Shown here: piece after piece, positions 24,001 through 35,900 of the stretch
How the letters are laid out: the number at the start of each line of letters is the position of its first letter
Position numbering within the stretch: the first letter of the stretch is position 1
DNA from: Eleginops maclovinus
Lineage: Eukaryota > Chordata > Actinopteri > Perciformes > Eleginopidae
Assembly (NCBI RefSeq): GCF_036324505.1
Contig: NC_086352.1
Span: 6,156,001 to 6,220,000 of the forward strand
Direction: 5' to 3'
DNA length: 64,000 nt
Position numbers and translations under genes: made by a program
The notes under the pieces: generated by a model
Databases searched by the model: none
Seen by the model: the letters and a program-made list of their open reading frames with translations, nothing else
What the model was told of the DNA's origin: nothing

Positions 24001-26834
24001 CGGCGCAGCTTGAACTACTACTTCCTGATGTTTGACCGCAGCGAGGTGTACGGAGCCATGCAGGTTAGTGACAAACGGTCAAAATCGGCAATGGTTTTTC
24101 AGTCATTTGATTAAAATGCTCGTCCCCGAAACTAAATGTATCTGTATGTGAATGCATATTGATATGCAATGCTGATGACACGTTTTTCTGGAGTAAAACA
24201 GTAACAAAACATGTCCAATGTCTTTCCTCAGGCTTACCTGAAGCAACAGGTCGAACCTCTGTTCAATCACTTCAAAAATATCACTGACAACTGGAAAAAC
24301 ATCCCAGAAAAGCACACCGACCAGTAAGAATATTATCGCATGTTTTAAACCGCGCCTACCAACACTCTTATTTTCATGGTCTGACCCTTGTTTCCTCCCT
24401 TGTCCGTCTGCAGGTATAACCAGGTGAATGCGATCTCCATGGCCTGCAGCACAGGAGTGGACGGCTGCAAGGAGCTGACCACCGGCTGGTTCCAAGAGTG
24501 GATGAATAATCCAGCTGTCAACAAGTATGTTAACACAACACACACTTTATTTTCCTCAGGGGTGGAAGGTAATAGATTTACTCAAGACTCAAAGGCTTGC
24601 ACGATAGCTGCACCAAGTTATTAGCAAAGATTTACTCCAACGTTGCAACTTACTAAAAGAAGTAAAGAAACAAAAGACATAAGGGTGCAGAAATAAGAAA
24701 GTTTATCCATATAAAATAGAATAAATACTGTCTACTGTAATAATATATATCAACAAACATATGTAAGTGATGTCCCCTCACAGAGCTCCTCCTCCTTGTC
24801 TCCAGGATCAGTCCAAACCTGAAGTACACGGTGTACTGCAGTGCCATCGCAGCAGGAGGAGTGAAGGAGTGGAACTTCGCTTGGTCCGCATTTAAGAACG
24901 CCACCATCGCCACAGAGGCGGACAAACTGATGTCCGCTCTGGCCTGCACCAAACAGCCCTGGCTGCTCAACAGGTCAGAACACTGCAGCATGCAACCGTC
25001 TGTGTCTGTGCAATCAAATCCTGCAAGAGGCTTCGATTGCATGATGCAGGGTTGGGGAATAACAGGATAGCTGTAACGGTGTTGTGATACACAGATTAGG
25101 TTACTGATTGTGTTACAGGTAATCAGTTGTTGTCCTGGGGTAGATTAGGCTCTTGTCCTCACTGTGAATGTGTTTCAGGTATCTGGAATATTGCCTGGAC
25201 CCCAACAAGATCCGTAAGCAGGACGCCACCTCCACCATCGTTTCCATCGCCAGTAACTCCGTCGGTCAGCCTTTGGCCTGGGATTTTGTCAGATCCAAAT
25301 GGAGCCACATATTCAACGAGTGAGTTTTTCCACGCATAAGCCATCAAGTGGTAATGGTAATGCATCGATACGGTCTGGGATCCCCCTGCTTTGAACTATG
25401 GTTACTCAAAAGCACATGCGGAACCTTGCATCTTCCTCGGTTTGTTCTGGAAAGCTTCTCCATTTCAAATTCAGATCTTCTGCTATATGTTCTGAGTTTT
25501 ATTCAATTCATACTTACTTTTTACGTGTTTTTATTTCCTTTGAACATTTATTTTTTACAATAGTTCTAAAATAGATTAATAAAAAGTATTTATTTTCTCT
25601 TATTTTACAACCCAACCTCTTACTGTGATTATGTATGCACCATGATACACCAAAGGAAGTTCCTCGAATGTTGAAAAACTGCTCTAACTCAACTGGTGGA
25701 GGTCACAGTTAATCATCTTGCTATTTTAGGCAAAAGTGTGGAGGGGTTAGATAGATATCCACAGTGCCAAAAGGAAGAATCCTGGTGACTTTAAAATCAT
25801 CTGACTCTTACTTTAGCCCCATTTTCAGGACAACATATTCCCTTTAACCTCCGCTGTTATTGATAACATGCTAACACGCTACATTAGGATTGTGAATATG
25901 CAACAGAGCTGCTAGCTTAGCTGTAGACTTATAGTATTGTGTCAAACATTTACAAACCATTTTTTGCAGAATTACCAAAGCCTGTCTTGTTTTTGCCTCT
26001 TTTCTTCAGGTATGGTGGTGGATCATTTTCCTTTGGAGGATTGATTAATGGAGTGACCAGACGATTCTCCTCTGAGTTTGAGTATAAGCAGGTAGGCTTT
26101 CTCTATCTATTTGTCTTTATTTTCAGTAGGCCGTCATGGCACCATGTTTACTTCAATACAGACAATTTGTGAGTAAATCATAACGAAGGGGCTCTACTAC
26201 AGTCATTTTCAGGTTCATATTTGTATATGTTGCCTCTACTGTGACATGTTTACATGCTTCAATGTCCAAAATGCTGCTCTGATTGGTTAGCTGGCCAGCT
26301 CTGTTGTGATTGATCAACTGCTTAGAGATATCTCGCCCGGTTACTCAAGTACAATGTGTCAGAGCGTTAGCCAATAGAAGCGCAGGTGATTAACGATGAG
26401 GTCACTATGTTCTGGAAGTTATCAAAGGAGTCCAATGGAGGCCACACAGGGGATTTTAGCCTCTGCAGACCATTAACATGCACTAAAACCTATAGCACAT
26501 CCTACAGGAAAGGGAACACCCCAAGAAGCGTAATAGGGCCTCTTTAATAACTAGACCAATGCTTGCAAGGTTCTGGTAGCATGTGGACTGATAAGCATGA
26601 GCTTGTTGGGAATAGGATTGGGACAATAAAGACTATAATGGTTATTGAATCCCAGTAACCCCCCCCCCCCCCCTCCTTTCTCTCCAGTTGCTGCAGTTTA
26701 AAGAAGACAACGCGGGTCAGTTCGGGTCAGGCACTGCCGCTCTGGAGCAGGCGCTGGAGAGAACCAAGGCCAACATGAACTGGGTCGCAGTGAACAAGAA
26801 ACCAGTGTTGGACTGGTTCACAAATGCCATTTAA
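15062..26834 (+). CDS. anpep: Aminopeptidase N-like, copy 2 (complete)
   Basis: Twenty exons: 15062-15663, 16393-16535, 17401-17549, 17651-17777, 18576-18730, 19598-19711, 20152-20295, 20451-20516, 20637-20702, 21354-21526, 22955-23031, 23116-23249, 23351-23406, 23916-24063, 24232-24323, 24414-24524, 24806-24973, 25179-25319, 26010-26091, 26688-26834. They sum to 2895 nt, or 964 codons plus stop (human APN has 967 residues). The protein starts [11 protein letters not shown], then a signal anchor (about residues 8-32) ending [12 protein letters not shown], then a Ser/Thr/Pro stalk. GAMEN is at about 351-355, HELAH at 387-391 with the third zinc ligand E410 in WLNEGFA, and the catalytic Tyr in ITYSKGG. 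It is thus a type II ectopeptidase with all catalytic residues. Oddity: the residue after HELAH is Met (codon ATG just before the donor at 18731), where vertebrate APN usually has Gln. Introns hold 57-bp, 72-bp and 32-bp arrays. Confidence 0.96.
16574..17258. repeat. 57-bp minisatellite in anpep intron 2
   Basis: Twelve copies of a 57-bp unit (AGACACTACATACTGATATA, CACCTGAACATCAGCAGGAG, AGGACTCTTTAAAGT...). It starts about 40 bases after the exon 2 donor (16536). As 57 is 19 codons, one frame on each strand stays open for over 230 codons, but neither is in frame with exon 2, where read-through stops at 16603. Confidence 0.95.
18751..19449 (-). repeat. 72-bp minisatellite, locus B (anpep copy 2 intron 5)
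   Basis: Reverse-complement copies (about 9.7) of the same 72-bp unit as 1591-2361. They start 20 bases after the exon 5 donor. Sequence at about 19450-19515 matches, inverted, the left flank of loci A and D (AACAAGTGTC and AATAAG motifs). Confidence 0.95.
19771..19935 (+). mobile_element. LINE reverse-transcriptase C-terminal fragment
   Basis: One frame reads [20 protein letters not shown] followed by frame-damaged residues and TYKSL, the typical C-terminal block of fish CR1/Rex1-type ORF2. It is a short degenerate fragment in anpep intron 6. Confidence 0.65.
21536..22902 (-). mobile_element. Repeat-bearing TIR-like element, copy 3 (anpep intron 10)
   Basis: Inverted copy of the 7366-8722 element. 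The unique right arm is at 21536-21917, the array at 21918-22890, and the outer end reads GAGTACTCCTCCCACCTCTG at 22883-22902. It ends 52 bases before exon 11, so it nearly fills the intron. Confidence 0.7.
21918..22890 (-). repeat. 32/33-bp minisatellite array 3
   Basis: About 30 units, mostly 32 bp (TACTTTACTCAAGTACAAGA). Variants are AAGAACAAG, AAGAATAAG and AAGACCTG. Confidence 0.94.
23407..23915. other. anpep copy 2 intron 13, nothing notable
   Basis: AT-rich intron with a short TA run near 23516-23530. No repeat family recognised. Confidence 0.6.
26185..26560. mobile_element. Interspersed fish repeat in anpep last intron
   Basis: Ends are loosely inverted: GGGGCTCTACTAC on the left, GTAATAGGGCCTCTTTA on the right. 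The interior contains ACTAAAACCTATAGCACATC, which a second fragment at 28380-28500 shares in inverted form. It looks like a common non-autonomous DNA transposon of fish. Family name not assigned. Confidence 0.45.
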
Positions 26835-27040
26835 AACACTGTGACGTTCCTCCAGCTGGAACCTTATGTATAAATGTCCTGTAGGTGATGGAGCTTTTTA
26901 AAATGTTAAGTTTTCATTAGGAATGTTTATGGAGAGCGAGCATTTGATATCTAAATCTGGTTTTGTATGTAAAAAGGAACGTTTGAATATTGTATATACT
27001 GTCCTCACCTTAAAGATTTGAGAGGGAATTCAAGATTTTT

Positions 27041-27046
27041 AATAAA
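27041..27046 (+). promoter_or_regulatory. Polyadenylation signal of anpep copy 2
   Basis: AATAAA 207 bases after the stop codon at 26832-26834. Confidence 0.7.
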
Positions 27047-27331
27047 GGTCACCAAACAAAAGTGTGATCTCTTGTATTAACTGCACTAAAAAGTATTTTG
27101 AATGAGGATATTCAGCTTTTCCTAGAGAGAAACAAAAAGAAGACAGACATTATTTTGGGTAACCCTCAGGATAACATTTAAAATGTATAATCTTACATTT
27201 TTAATATTTTTTATTGTTATCTCCCTTATTTAAGGGCAGTCATGTCATACTATTTTCAGAATTTACTAGACTTTTTAATTATATATTTAACGGCAGTAAC
27301 ATGATATCATTTTCTGAATTAACCTGACTGT

Positions 27332-27575
27332 TGTGGCGACACATTGAGGGACATGATTCACCGTTGTGTTGCTGTGGGTGGGGAACGCGTTACGAGTGTT
27401 TCCCCACGGACCCGTTAGTGGGTGGGACTGAAGAGTTCCGGTGCTGTTCCCATTCATTCATTGCTGCGTAGTAGCAGGCTGTTAAGTTGTGTCAGTGAGT
27501 GTGTGGAATAAATGGATATTAACCTGTGGAGTTCCATATTAAACACACTGCCTGCGACTCCCATTCATCTCTACA
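27332..27575 (+). mobile_element. Solo-LTR-like insertion, 244 bp
   Basis: Starts TGTGGCGACA and ends CTCTACA (TG...CA), flanked by CTGT on both sides (27328-27331 and 27576-27579). It has an internal AATAAA. Flanking DNA on both sides carries a related AAGGGCAGT ... GAATTTACCAGACTG sequence, so the insertion split an older local duplication. Gypsy-type origin is inferred from TSD length and ends only. Confidence 0.55.
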
Positions 27576-27579
27576 CTGT

Positions 27580-28379
27580 TTATTATATTTGTATTATATT
27601 ATATCGTTTAGATTTATTTAGATCATTACTGTAATTTTCCTGGTTTTAAGGGCAGTTTTTTCCGAATTTACCAGACTGTTTAACTATATTTTAATACTTT
27701 AAATCAACTTAGATTTAGTCACCCTTGTAGTACTGTTGCTATATCAATATAAATATTAAGTTAATACTCGTTTGAAAATGGAAAGTGTTCTTGTCAGTAT
27801 TTGAAATGACTCGGTTAGCTACGTTAGCTAGCTAGCTTACAGTGACATCAGAAGGAGTCATGTGATCACATTGTTCAAATAAGACCAGAAAACATTTCAG
27901 GTGAGTTTCAACAACAGAGACAGAGACCAGCTTTACATCCTGAAGGTCACCCAGCTCTCCGGTCCCAGCTGGACTTGTACTTGTGTTTTAAGACCATAGT
28001 AGTTGTACTTTTACTGTGAGCTGCATCTCAAACAACAAGCTGTTCACGTCTGGAGGAACAGAGCGAACATCCAGGCCTTCTGGGGGTCATAGCATCCAGA
28101 GTGCAGAGCTCCACAGTGGGCCTGCACTTCCGTAGACATGCTAGAAAAAGACATTCATCTCCAAAAGAGAAGAAATGATTCATGCAAGAGTTAGAGATGA
28201 GCTTAAATCGATCAACAAACACTGAAGGAACACTGCAGAGCTCTGTAGTGACAGAAAGCTATATCTAAGGCTGGTTCATATAATATTGAATGTGTGCTTA
28301 TTGAAAGTTATAATGAAGCAAAGACTTCAATGCACAAGCAGCTATCACTAATGTGTTATTCATATCAGTAGTCTTAAGA
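27580..28379. other. Intergenic between anpep and the NLR gene
   Basis: AT-rich, no gene recognised. The open frame at 28028-28222 has no recognisable features. A GAGTTTCAACAACAGAGACAG stretch near 27902 resembles one near 14050, which suggests a shared degenerate repeat. Confidence 0.5.
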
Positions 28380-28435
28380 AGCCCTATCGTGCTGTTCAGG
28401 GCTCCCCCTCCTGTAGTGTGCTATATAGGTTTTAG

Positions 28436-28467
28436 CATAGACTGTATATCTATATATACAGTCTATG
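28436..28467. mobile_element. 32-bp palindrome with perfect 8-bp target duplication
   Basis: CATAGACTGTATAT at 28436-28449, four bases, then its exact reverse complement at 28454-28467. GGTTTTAG directly flanks it on both sides (28428-28435 and 28468-28475). It appears to be a MITE reduced to its two fused terminal inverted repeats, inserted in an older repeat fragment (about 28380-28500). The 8-bp TSD points to hAT-type transposition. Confidence 0.75.
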
Positions 28468-28599
28468 GGTTTTAGTGCATAATGGTCTGGATTTTTGGGT
28501 TATATATTAGTGGGTGTAGTTCTCTGTTGGTCCGCTAGAGGGCAGTCCAAGCTCTGTTTTCTCCTGGTGACTTTTCTGTGATTTCCACCTGAGCAGAGG

Positions 28600-29560
28600 A
28601 AGTACAAGTACTCAGATCCTGTACTAGAGTAAAGTAGAAGTACTCAGATCTTGTTTAAAGTAGAAGTACTCAGATCCTGTACTAGAGTAAAGTTGAAGTA
28701 CTCAGATCCTGAACTAGAGTAAAGTAGAAGTACTCAGATCTTGTTTAAAGTAGAAGTACTCAGATCCTGTACTAGAGTAAAGTTGAAGTACTCAGATCCT
28801 GAACTAGAGTTAAAGTAGAAGTACTCAGATCTTGTTTAAAGTAGAAGTACTCAGATCCTGTACTAGAGTAAAGTAGCTGTACTCAGATCTTGTACTTAAG
28901 TAAAGTAGAAGTACTCAGATCCTGTACTAGAGTAAAGTAGAAGTACTCAGATCCTGTACTTAAGTAAAGTAGAAGTACTCAGATCCTGTACTAGAGTAAA
29001 GTAGAAGTACTCAGATCCTGTACTAGAGTAAAGTAGAAGTACTCAGATCCTGTACTTGAGTAAAGTAGAAGTACTCAGATGTTGAGTAAAGTAAAAGTAC
29101 TCAGATCTTGTACTTGAGTGAAGTAGAAGTACTCAGATCCTGTACATGAGTTAAGTAGAAGTACTCAAATCTTGAGTAAAAGTAGAAGTACTCAGATCTT
29201 GTACTTGAGTAAATTAGAAGTACTCAGATCTTGTACTTGAGTAAAGTAGAAGTACTCAGATCTTGTACTTGAGTAAAGTAGAAGTACTCAGATCTTGTAC
29301 TTGAGTAAAGTAGAAGTACTCAGATCCTGTACATGAGTAAAGTAGAAGTACTCAGACCTTGAGTAAAAGTAGAAGTACTCAGATCCTGTACTAGAGTAAA
29401 GTAGAAGTACTCAGATCCTGTACATGAGTCAAGTAGAAGTACTTTATTCTTGAGTAAAGTAGAAGTACTCAGATCTTGTACTTGAGTAAAGTAGAAGTAC
29501 TCAGATCTTGTACTTGAGTAAAGTAGAAGTACTCAGATCTTGTGCTTGAGTAAAAGTAGG
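28600..29560 (+). repeat. 32/33-bp minisatellite array 4, upstream of the NLR gene
   Basis: About 30 units in the same orientation as array 1. The left half is rich in a divergent subtype (CAGATCCTGTACTAGAGTAA) and short units (CAGATCTTGTTTAAAGTAGA). The right half has the standard subtype. It ends about 14 bases before the ISRE-like motif of the NLR gene. Confidence 0.93.
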
Positions 29561-29573
29561 AGGGAGGGAATGT

Positions 29574-29585
29574 GAAAGTGAAAGT
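29574..29585 (+). promoter_or_regulatory. ISRE/IRF-type element at NLR promoter
   Basis: GAAAGTGAAAGT fits the IRF consensus GAAANNGAAA. It lies just upstream of the first, non-coding exon of the NLR gene, which would suit interferon or IRF induction. Function is inferred. Confidence 0.45.
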
Positions 29586-29595
29586 CAGAAGTCTG

Positions 29596-29629
29596 ACACC
29601 ATTTTACAGCTGGACGAAGAGGAGCACAG
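29596..29629 (+). other. Probable 5' UTR exon of the NLR gene
   Basis: The sequence ending GACGAAGAGGAGCACAG is followed by a strong donor, GTGAGT, at 29630. The next exon (29912) carries the start codon. The transcription start is not defined. Confidence 0.45.
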
Positions 29630-29768
29630 GTGAGTGTTAACTCCAGGATCTGCTTTAAACACGTTCTTTATTTACTCTGTTGGACTGGATGTCAGAACAT
29701 CAGCGTCCTAGAATCCAAAGAGACCTCTGAGAACTCTCTTTATTTCCTGTCTGCTGATTCATCACTGC

Positions 29769-29890
<122 letters not shown>

Positions 29891-29921
29891 TATTGCTGTT
29901 TTATCTCTCAGACTGGAGAAG

Positions 29922-32900
29922 ATGAGTGGTTTAAAAGATGATGAAGAGGACAGATCTCCAGTCCCCAGCTCTCTGTCTCTGAAGAGTCACCGGTCTAAAG
30001 GCAGACCTATAAACTTCTGTAGTGGACCCGGACCCTCAGACACAAAGTAAGAGTTCTCCTGGAACCTGAAGAGGATCCAGCTTTCTATGTTATCTGATCT
30101 CACCTGTTCTCTAACGATGGCAGTCAGACACTCGGTACAGTAACACAGGTTCATTCTTGGTGTCATCAGCGATGGTAAATAATCTGCTAGTGAAATCATC
30201 CTCTCTCTACATGTTGGACTTGTTGTTGAATCAGGAAAAACAAATCTCTCTGTAACACGTTTCACTCTGCAGTGAATTGTAGCAACAGAAAGCATGACGC
30301 TGAAACAGGAGATTCAGAACAACTCTCAAATCTTTACTCAGGCGAACAGACAGAAGTCAAACTCTGCTCTTTAATGAACTAATGAAGTTTCAAACATGTG
30401 TTGTTTCCACAGACGGAGAGCAGAGTCTCCAGTCCCCAGCGCTCTGTCTCTGAAGAGTGACGGGTCTAAAGAATTCAATCCTCCAAACTTCAGTGATGAA
30501 CCTGGACCCTCAGACACAGAGTAAGAGTTCTCCTGGAACCTGAAGAGGATCCAGCTTTTATACAACCTAATATATTAAGGGTACTTCAGATTGTATCAGT
30601 GGCATTAAATGGTTGTAGCTTTCCAATGAATGAAGCTTTAGCTTGACGCTCGTAACAATTTCCTCGTCGTAATCCACATCAAAAAATCCACAGGACAACT
30701 CGGTAAATTCAACCGTTTACTTCGATTCAAGAAAAATAAGCAGAGAAAAGAATGTCATTTTACAAAGTTATACAATGATTCCAAAGATCGAGAGAGAGTG
30801 AGAGAAAAAACTGCGTGGCTCCACTATTGCATTTCCTGACTGACCCGAGATTAACCCCGGAAACTAGTCCTCCCATGAGGGTATCAAAAATAAATGAAAA
30901 GGCACACAGTTACTAAGATGCCACAGTACACATTTCCAAATATTACAGATGCAATATAAATGAGACATTATGCATGTAAATGATCCACACACCTTTGTAA
31001 CATGAATAAGTAACTAACTTAACACATTACTGTAAATATGAACTGTAACAACTTAAAGCTGTACATATTGTAAATATTCCTTCTAACTCAACGAGACATT
31101 TATTAATTACTGTCATTTTGAATATGAACTGAATTATTGAAGTCAAAACATCAACAAACCGCTTTTAGGCTCCTACACTAACTAAGAACTAAATATATGG
31201 TCCAAACATGATTCACTACTTGGGCATGTTAATGATATGAAATATTAACATGTTTATTAATAGTAGTGATACCCTGGTGAGCTGGTTGTGTTTAGCATTA
31301 GCAGATATAACAGAGAGAGATCACATGTAGAGTCAAAGCAAAGACCCAGATCCTGCCCGGCAACACCAATGAAGAGAAGAAGAGAAATTCACGTCACCTG
31401 CGTATTCCTGCAGAGAGGAACATTTCAACTTGAGTGTAAAGTTTGTGACGCTCTGCCCATTGGTGAGGATCAGCTCCCCTGATGTGAAGTGCTATAAAGG
31501 ATGTGTTCATCTCCACAGAAGGAAGAGGACGAGTCCTGCCAGTCAGACCAGAACTGCACCAGGTAAGAGGCCGAACACATGCAGCGTTTATTCATCTTCC
31601 TGCTTTATCTGTTCTTGATTAGCTATACTGTTGTAGAGCACAGACATTCAGCTGGTTATACAACATTTACATTTGACTGACATTAACATCTCAGTCTGTT
31701 TCTGTATTACATTCTCAGAAGCGTTTTCCTGACCCTCTCATGGTTCTTCTCTGTCAGCAGATGGTCTGCAGGAGGTTCTGGAGGAGCATAGGACCAGTCT
31801 GAGGAGGAGATGTGAACGTGTGACTGAAGGAACTGATGGAAGGGAAACCCTCCTCAACAGCATCTACACTGAGCTCTACATCACACAAGGACGGAGTGAC
31901 GAGGTTAATACCCAACATGAGGTGAGGCAGCTGGAGACAGCTTCCAAGAAGGAGACCCTCCATGACGCTCCAATCAAGTGCCAGGACATCTTTAAAGCCT
32001 TACCTGACCAGCAGACCCACATCAGAGCGGTCCTGACCATCGGCATCGCTGGAGTTGGAAAAACCTTCTCAGTGCAGAAGTTCACTCTGGACTGGGCCGA
32101 GGGTTTGGAGAACCAAGACGTCAGTCTGGTGATCCCGCTCTCCTTCAGGGAGCTGAACCTGATCAAAGCTCAGCAGTACAGTCTTCTCAGGCTGCTCCAT
32201 GTTTTCCATCCAGCCTTACAGAAGGTCTCAGCAGAGCAGCTGGCTGTCTGTAAAGTGCTGTTCATCTTTGACGGCCTGGATGAAAGCAGACTCTCTCTGG
32301 AGTTCAGAAACAGTGAGGTTGTGTCTGATGTCTCACAGCAGTCCTCAGTCAAGGGGCTGCTGACAAACCTCATCAGGGGGAAGCTGCTTCCCTCGTCTCT
32401 CGTCTGGATCACTTCCAGACCTGCAGCGGCCAATCAGATCCCTCCTGAGTGTGTGGACAGGGTGACAGAAGTACGAGGCTTCACTGACGCCCAGAAGGAG
32501 GAGTACTTCAGGAGGAGATCCAGAGATGAAGAACTGTCCAGCAGAATCATCTCTCACATCAAGAGCTCCAGGAGCCTCCACATCATGTGTCAGATCCCAG
32601 TCTTCTGCTGGATCACTGCTGCAGTTCTGGACCACATGTTGACTACAGACCAGAGAGGAGAGCTGCCCAAGACCCTCACTGACATGTACTCACACTTCCT
32701 GCTGGTCCTGACAAAGAGGAAGAAGCAGAAGTACCATGAGGGACATGAGACGAGTCCACAGCAGCTGACGGAGGCTGACAGGGAGGTTCTTCTGAAGCTG
32801 GGGAGGCTGGCGTTTGAACATCTGGAGAAAGGAGACATCATGTTCTACCAAGAAGACCTGCAGCGCTGTGGTCTTGATGTCACAGAGGCCTTGGTGCAGT

Positions 32901-35900
32901 CAGGAGTCTGTACAGAGATCTTCAAAAGAGAGAGTGTGATCTTCCAGAAAACAGTCTACTGCTTTGTTCATCTGAGCGTCCAGGAGTTCCTGGCTGCAGT
33001 CTACATGCTGCACTGCTACACCAACACAGTGGTACTGAAGGACTTCCTGCAGGGAGACAACAGCAGGGATCAGGATTACCCATCTCTGGATGTCTTCCTG
33101 ATGGGAGCCATGGAGAAATCCCTCAGAAGTGAAAATGGCCACCTGGACCTGTTTGTCCGCTTTCTCCACGGCCTCTCTCTGGAGTCCAACCAGAGACTCT
33201 TAGGAGGTCTGCTGGGTCGCACAGACAACCGTCCAGAAGTCATCCAGAGAGCCATCAGAAACCTGAAGAAGATGAGAAGTAATGATATCTCTCCTGACAG
33301 GAGCATCAACATCTTCCACTGTCTGACAGAGATGAAGGACCACTCAGTACATCAGGAGGTCACAGAGTTCCTGAAGTCAGGGAACAGATCAGAGAAGAAG
33401 CTCTCTGAGATCCACTGCTCAGCTCTGGCCTACATGCTGCAGATGTCAGAGGAGGTTCTGGATGAGATGGACCTCAAGAAGTACAAAACATCATATGAGG
33501 GGAAACTGAGACTGATTCCAGCTGTGAGGAACTGCAGGAAGGCTGTGTAAGTCCAGATGTGATGAGCTTCATAAACTGATGTGGATCAGAAGTTTAATTA
33601 CCGTAATTTCCGGACTATAAGCCGCTACTTTTTGCACAAGCTTTGAACCCTGCGGCTTATAGTCCGGTGTGGCTAATGTAGAACAAAACAGGATTTTCCC
33701 CTAATTTTAGCTTGTCCATGTAGTCTGGAAAATACGGTATTCTAATAAACACGATAACATTTCTGCTGTTTACAAACTGAGAGCAAAATAAACCCACACT
33801 GTTCTTCTTCATTTATAATTATGGTTGAACTGAACGTCTCTCTCTTCCTCCTCCTCTGAGTGATGGAGGCGACATGTGGAACTCATGAAGGCCTTCAGAG
33901 GTTCCTCACAGCAGCATGTGATCACTCAGCAGGATTCAGTTATTACTTTCTAGTTTCTTGTCATTAAACACACACGTTTAATCACAGTGTGTTAGAGTTT
34001 AGAATCAGATCCACATCCTTTCCCACCAACAACAGAGTTATGTCTGAATGCTGACATACTGGGAACATCTGATGGTTTCCAGTTTAAATGATTGCTCTGT
34101 ATTGGTTTGTTAATTGTGTTTCATTCACTTCAAATGTGAATAACATTTGAATATGTTCATCTCTAATATTGTCAGTGATTTATTTAATGTCTGTCTCTTT
34201 TGGTAACAGTCTCTGACAGCAGGAGCAACACATGTGATCAGATCCCACTGACCTCACATTACACTCTGTTATATATTATTAGATATTATATTAAAGGACC
34301 AACAGAACATGGGTCAGATCTTTTTCCATCAGATGCTTGAGGTTAATCTAATGTTCCCTCTTCTTAACACATGTTGTAATATGTTTTATTATAGACTTAC
34401 TTCCTGTGGTCTCTCAGAGACTCACTGTGAGGTCGTGGCCTCAGCTCTGAAGTCTGACCCCTCCCATCTGAGAGATCTGGACCTGAGTTACAACGATCTG
34501 CAGGATTCAGGAGTGGAGCTGCTGAGTTCTGGACTAAAGAGTCCAAACTGCAGACTGGAGGCTCTCAGGTCAGTTCACTGACTGTACTTCATACAGATCT
34601 GTTTGTATTGACTGAATATTCATCAGAATAACAGAGAAGCTGAATGTGAAACGGAGAGGGTTTGAGCTTCCTCAGACTCACTCTGTGCTCCATGAGTCGC
34701 TGAAGATGCTGTCAGTACTGATGAGCTGTGTGAGGGAGAGGAAGGAGCTGTTCAACATCTGATCAAAGTTAAAGTTCCACATTATCAATGGACTGTTTCT
34801 ACATCATCTCTGACATTAAACCTGTTTCACTCTGATCTGATTATTAACCCTGGAGTTATTTCAAACAGGAACTTTGTTTCTGAACTCACATCATGTGTTC
34901 TTTATTCAGACTGGAGTTATGCAGTCTGTCAGAGATCAGCTGTGCTGCTCTGCTCTCAGCTCTGAAGTCCAACCCCTCCCATCTGAGAGATCTGGACCTG
35001 AGTTACAACACTCTGCAGGATTCAGGAGTGGAGCTGCTGAGAGATCTTCTGGAGAGTCCTCTCTGCAGACTGCAGACTCTCAGGTCAGTAAGGGGTCTCT
35101 GCTGGTTCAGCAGTGTTGTATTAAACACGGGGGTGGGCGGTGTTCCTCCCAGCAGATCAGTGATGGTACCACTGACTGCAGGCTCTCTCATTCCTCCACA
35201 AACTATAGAAGGCCAGCTGAAAATGCAAAGCCACATTTAGTTAGTGATCGACTCTCTAACAGACATATGGGGTTTACAGAAGAGTGGAAAAGGTGTTCTG
35301 GTTTTATTTGAATGTTTTTATGGGATGTTTCTAGTTTCTAATGACTGGTACATCATCACATCTGTATGTCATTATGCTACCATGAGCAGCTGGTGAGCTT
35401 GACTTAGCAAACAGATGGGAAACAGCTGGCCTGGCTCTGTCTGGTTTTGGTTCTTTCTCCTTTCATTTTCACACAATTGTTAATTTGAGCAATGCAACCT
35501 TTATAAAATATGAAATTAGGATCACAAGAGAAACAGATCAGCTGTGTGCCTGTAGCCATCAGGCTGCACAACAAGGGGTTAACAATGAGACTCACTGAAC
35601 AATAACCCGGACTGCACATTAAACCTGCACTTTAGCACAAAGACTTTGAACTGCATCAATCAATGTGAATATATTTAACAATCCGGACACAACATGTACA
35701 CATGTTCATTGAATTCCTTAATTCAGGTTTTTGTTCCAACAGATACTTACCTGAACATAATTCTAATTCAGTCCAGCAGTGGCTCAGTAAGTAGGGGCTG
35801 GGACTTTGAATCGTAGGGTCGCCGGTTCAAGTCCCCGAACAGACTTGAAAAAATATGGAAAGTGGACTGCTACTCGGAGAGGTCCCAGTTCACCTCCTAT

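Noticed and set aside
35780..35834. Possible tRNA gene (A and B boxes)
   Set aside because: Followed by a SINE body and tail and bounded by a 9-bp target duplication; the cloverleaf is degenerate. Called a SINE.
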